Below are positions 59,754-64,000 of a DNA stretch of 64,000 nt, one piece after another (positions within the stretch are counted from its first letter, which is position 1; every line of letters begins with the position of its first letter). Source of the DNA: Ricinus communis (Eukaryota; Streptophyta; Magnoliopsida; Malpighiales; Euphorbiaceae). The stretch is taken from positions 26,435,688 to 26,499,687 of the forward strand of contig NC_063264.1 in assembly GCF_019578655.1 (NCBI RefSeq), written 5' to 3'. Below the pieces are notes generated by a model, which ran no database searches, had not been told where the DNA came from, and was given only the letters and a program-made list of their open reading frames with translations. A program made the translations under genes and the position numbers.

Positions 59754-59754
<1 letters not shown>

Positions 59755-59895
59755 AGGAACTCAGAATGCATTAATTCAAAGCATATCAGATTCAACTGGC
59801 AATATAGAAGTCAGAAGGCAAGAGAAGGATGATAACATTCTGAGAATCTCCAATGCAGACACTTCTGTCCTGAAACTTCACTGACCAAAAAACTT

Positions 59896-62800
59896 CTAAG
59901 CACCGAAGTAATCCTCAGGGACAAAGAACTTCAGTCCAACAGCCTACAAGCAATGTGTAAAAAGAAATTATTTATGTTACATAGAAGGAAAAAAAAATGA
60001 AGGAATTCATTTCGCTTATCAATCCAATGGCTTCAAATAATATTCAAACATGAACAGAAACGGAAAGCAAGCAATGCAGTTATTCAGCAGTCAATTTTAC
60101 CCTAACTTGCAATCACACATCTAAGTGATTACAGATACACATTCATGCATGTTACAATATCAACAAAATTCAGATTACAGGAGGTGCACTGCATGTAATA
60201 ATCATAAATTTTGTATTCAAGTCTGCTTTAATAAGACAACACTATTTCATGGTGGATTACAACAGAGAAATGATGAACTCTTTTGAATCATATTTCTGTT
60301 TTCCTGGAAGATAATACTTTTATCCTCTTAAGAAAGACTTGAAACTTGGAGATCTTTCCTGAACCCACTGCAGGAAGTGAGGCATTGAGAAAAGAAAAAC
60401 AAACACAATTCATCATTTAGGCATCTGAATGAGCACAGATGCAAGATTTTAATTTCTGACATTAGATTGGGAACTGGAACATGTAGATATAATCATGCAA
60501 GGTACAAAGGAATGCATCAGTTGAATCAATATAGCAATGACAATATATAACAACTTTCCAACTGCAATTAGACTATAACCGATCCATCTAACTACCTGTG
60601 CAAATCGTATGTCAGCATCACTATGGTCATTGTTTCTCCCTGCCGCATCCCCAACATAAAAAGATCTACAAATTCAAACAATGAAAGCCTCTATCAAAAT
60701 ATCAATCTCGACCATAAAGAAACTATTAAATCAAACAGCCATACAAGATAATCGCTGAGAGTGTAAAACATCAGATAATTAATCGAATGCTGACAGTACA
60801 GTTTTTAGGAGGCCTAAAAACCTCAAACACATAACAAAAGAATATAAAGAAGAGAAAACTAACTGGTCCAAATCAATTGAAATGCCAGAGTTGAAATGTC
60901 TCTCCATAATCTGCCACATCCCAGGTTTGGGCTTGCGGAAGGGGTCTTCTACTTTACTATCGGCGCAAGCTATAAAAACCTGTATATAAACATGAAAGTA
61001 AAATATTTCAAATTTTCACAAGATATTTGAGAGACTACTATTTAATTTAGGAAGACGGGTGAAACAATATTGTTCAAAGAAAAAAAATGCAAAAATGTTT
61101 TGGATAACATAAAGAGCTGAAACTATATGAAAAAAGCACTAGTGAGAAGAGGGCTATGAGAAATTAAAGACAGAATGTTCTCATACCTGCAACGCACAGC
61201 ACTAACCAATCAAAGACATTTACTCTTAGCAAGAATATCTAATCAAGATATTTAGAGGCCAGGCATTGCTAAAGTAAGAACTGATTATTGATTTAATGTG
61301 CTTTCTTTCTAGAGCACTTAAATAAAAATAGATGTCCTGAAAAACTGTAACAGGCACATGGGAGAAGAGGACTTTGGGTACGTACAAAATAAAACATGTA
61401 CTCATCATACCTATGATGGAGTTGCATAAATCAATTGAAAATAACTCTTCCAATAATCAATTAATAAAGATACTTGTAGGCCTGGAATAGCTAAATCAAA
61501 AATTACTTATTTGATTTTATCTGCTTTCTTCATGGTACACTAAAAAAGTACACATCCAGAGTAAATGTGCCACGCCACAAACTCAGACCTGTCACATAGC
61601 CTTCGTTTAAGATTCAAAAACACCTCATGAAGAGTTGCATATTCTAATTCAGGAAACATTCAAAATTGTGTTTAACAATTTTTAGAAGCCAAAGGGGCCT
61701 AAATTAGCAATGACAATTGGGTAAACTCTGAAAAACCAAAAGAAACTGAGAGCCATAAACTCTTTCCAAAATTTAGCCATAATCCTTGTATGTTCTTTGA
61801 AGAAAATGTTACTAGTGACAAACATGCTAAAGTCCTTTGATAGAGAAGATATAGAAATTGAGGGATTATTTTCCATGAGCTAAAATACTGCGATTCCACA
61901 AACTAAAATTATGTGATTAGCATAACCTGTAACGGCAAATGATGTTCCTCAACAAAGGTGAACTAAGAAATTTGTCGCATAAAAATGACTACTCAAAAAA
62001 AATTTATGGTATTGCTGATTTTGCAAGGCGACATCATCTAAATGCAGCAATTTAAACCTGTATGGGAACCTTCACACGCCTAATGAAGTTGTTGAGGCGT
62101 CCAATTTTTGAGTCCACTGCTACCTGTCTTTTGTTCTTCCAACGGTCAATGTTGGACTCATTTGTAAAGATAACCTCATCACGAAAAAAAATAACATTCC
62201 ACAATCAACAAACAACCATGGAATCTAATAACAAGATGCGAGAATTTTAGCATCGTAGCAAGAATTTTTAGCATTGGCAAAAACAAATATAGTAACAAAA
62301 TGCCTTTGGAAGATGAAGAAACTAACCAGCTTGTAGCCGTCCTTGTATAAGCCCTGCAGCTTTTTGGGTATGGAGGGATACATAAGGGACCAGGCATCTG
62401 CACCTATTCTGCAACCAAAGAAAGATGATTAGGTTACAGCAGAATTTCCCAACTCTGAACTTGCAATGCGACCAAGTTTAACATAAGTAAGATTATTAGA
62501 CAGACATTCAAAGAAAAGTAAGACACTTAACAGATTTAAAACTTTCATCAAGTGCTGGGGAAGTAAAAATGGTACCAATTGGTACCACTAAAATACATAT
62601 AGGGCAAAGGAAAACGCAGGACTCTAAGAGCTTTAACACATTGAAATAACAATCATATATCTGGAATATTATCATTATGTAAACTCTGATAATGAAATTA
62701 ACATTAGTTATGATGTGGCTGACTAGTTGCAAACTTACACTTGACTATGAGTTTTACAAATGAGCAGAAAAATAAGAGACGTTTGAAGAGAAAAGGACAT

Positions 62801-63873
62801 GAAGAGATGACAAATTCTTAGAGAAAGTAAGAATAAACCAGCAATTGTTGGATTAAAATGTCATCTAATAATGACTCATTTTTTAACTCATAACTTCAGA
62901 TGATTGACATTTCAATATATCCTGTGAACATGCAGCTAAACTGCTTCATGATAATCAGTTTTTTATAACATTCATCTAAAACTGTAAATTTAGGGGTGAG
63001 ACAGGGATCTAATCTTCATGGTGATGATGCAGTTTCTTATGGCAACACATTAGGTTGTTCTTCAGTCCGATGACTGTGTTAATGAAAATAATTGCAAGAT
63101 TAAAGCACACTCTATAACAAGAAAACAATTGTAGCATTAGTCTCTATTTTCATATAAGGGTTCCAATATACAAGAAAAAAGAAATATATGAAAAAGAAGA
63201 AATAAATTCATTAATCAACATATTAGCAGCAGCATCCTTACCTCTTAATAGATGTTTGTGCAAGACACCCATCAAAATCGAATGCGGCAATTTTACTTGA
63301 ATCATGGAGACCATCATCCTGCAAAGTGTTCAAGATACACAGTAATTATGATTTCCAGAGCCACCAGAAAAGTATGCATATCACTACTGAATATTACTTA
63401 GAGAAATGCAGCTGATCAAGAAAATTAAAATAAAGTATTAGATATTTGCATATGTTCACAAAAATATAAATGACTTGGTAAAACATTATAATAGAATGGC
63501 AGTGCTAAAAGAAACAATAACATTTACCATTCATCAGAAGTAGTTAGTACAAAAGAGATCTTTGGAGATGTTAAAGTAAAACCCATATGATAGATCACCG
63601 GCAGAAATATAAAATAAACCACCAGGACAATTTTATCCATATATTCCTTCTGTTTACTTAATGTTCATAATTTTCTTTGCTCATGCTTGAAATTGTGGGG
63701 GATCAACTAGCAAATATTTGGAAGTAGATTCTGGAAGTATATTAAGTATCAAAGTATAGTTCATGAAAGCTGTGTCTCAGAATAGCAGAACTTCCAGAAA
63801 CAAGCCACTATCTTACCCCTTCAAGAAATATGACCGTCTGGAATGCCTTCCACTTTGGTAATAATAGCACATC
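59896..63873 (-). CDS. DNA 3'-phosphatase, ZDP/PNKP family (3' seven exons; 5' end outside window)
   Basis: Minus-strand exons in transcript order: 63873-63817, 63318-63242, 62408-62327, 62174-62058, 60979-60864, 60665-60596, 59943-59896 (stop TAG at 59898-59896). All have GT-AG introns and join in frame. Text: LLLPKWKAFQTVIFLEG; KIAAFDFDGCLAQTS (HAD motif I, the nucleophile aspartate); IGADAWSLMYPSIPKKL; VIFTNESNIDRWKNKRQVAV (motif II); DPFRKPKPGMWQIM (motif III lysine); SFYVGDAAGR and DHSDADIRFAQ (motif IV aspartates). The final exon reads AVGLKFFVPEDYFGA. This is the polynucleotide 3'-phosphatase domain. The plant enzyme removes 3'-phosphates left at DNA breaks, in base-excision and single-strand-break repair and active DNA demethylation. 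It has no kinase domain. In Arabidopsis, zinc fingers precede it, and those exons would lie beyond 64000. Key residues look intact. Antisense or intronic frames here are not genes. Confidence 0.92.
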
Positions 63874-64000
63874 CTGAAACAAAAGGTAAACATATAAGCA
63901 GGGAAAGAAACAAAACATTTTCCAGAAGAAAACTACCTTCCTCTGCAAAACTTCTTTCTTTCTTTTCCAAAAAACAAAAAATAAGGGCAGGAGAACAACA
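63874..64000. other. Intron of the phosphatase gene, to window edge
   Basis: Pyrimidine-rich on the minus strand near 63880 (acceptor side). I could not assign an exon in the last 125 bp, so the next upstream exon is probably outside the window. Confidence 0.5.

Noticed and set aside
59696..59884. 62-residue frame starting MCLCVCVCV
   Set aside because: Translation of the (TG)n(AG)n microsatellite.

Overview
This window is nuclear DNA of a dicot plant. Evidence: intron-containing genes with plant GT-AG splice sites, plant-only protein families (PNGase A, a plastid-targeted embryo-defective-type protein), high AT content, and dense nested LTR retrotransposons, MITEs and organelle-derived inserts. 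Several features would fit a Euphorbiaceae or other Malpighiales genome, but the sequence alone does not settle the species.

Genes. Four apparently intact host loci are embedded in repeats: (1) a Rab3GAP non-catalytic-subunit-like protein in eight exons, 16591-19837, plus strand; (2) a secreted peptide-N-glycanase A family protein in one exon, 26323-28197, plus; (3) a plastid-targeted protein resembling the EMB3120 family, one exon, 56532-58229, plus; (4) the 3' seven exons of a ZDP-type DNA 3'-phosphatase, 59896-63873, minus, whose 5' end lies beyond the window. From memory, the Arabidopsis counterparts are close neighbours on chromosome 3 (around At3g14890-At3g14920). If so, this is a conserved gene block stretched by transposons: about 28 kb of repeats now separate loci 2 and 3.

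Layout. 1-2.3 kb: a 39-bp minisatellite split by a foldback element. 2.3-6.2 kb: a decayed copia element, minus. 7.3-11.4 kb: AT-rich Helitron-like units, one split by a 2.3-kb Tat/Ogre-type LTR. 11.9-13.9 kb: another gypsy relic (gag, primer site, LTR). 16.6-19.8 kb: gene 1. 20.9-25.0 kb: a Tat/Ogre-type LTR split by a SIRE-like copia relic. 25.2-26.1 kb: LTR scrap and MITE-like block. 26.3-28.2 kb: gene 2. 29.6-30.2 kb: LINE relic. 30.2-38.0 kb: decayed Tat/Ogre element (LTR, repeat-rich spacer, dual RNase H, RT, protease) carrying a SIRE-like LTR and a mitochondrial cox1 insert. 39.3-39.5 kb: plastid trnE promoter fragment. 41.0-43.0 and 49.0-56.0 kb: two decayed genes of the same DUF1985 family, separated by another internally deleted Tat/Ogre element (43.3-48.8 kb). 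The second is interrupted by a 2.8-kb solo LTR with a perfect 5-bp target duplication. 56.5-63.9 kb: genes 3 and 4, convergent, with a MULE-type MITE with a perfect 9-bp duplication between them.

No undescribed functional system could be demonstrated. The most unusual signals are the clusters of short perfect palindromes conserved between copies of one LTR family and mirrored in other LTR families; the cox1 fragment inside a gypsy element; the 39-bp hairpin minisatellite open on both strands; and the paired DUF1985 relics.
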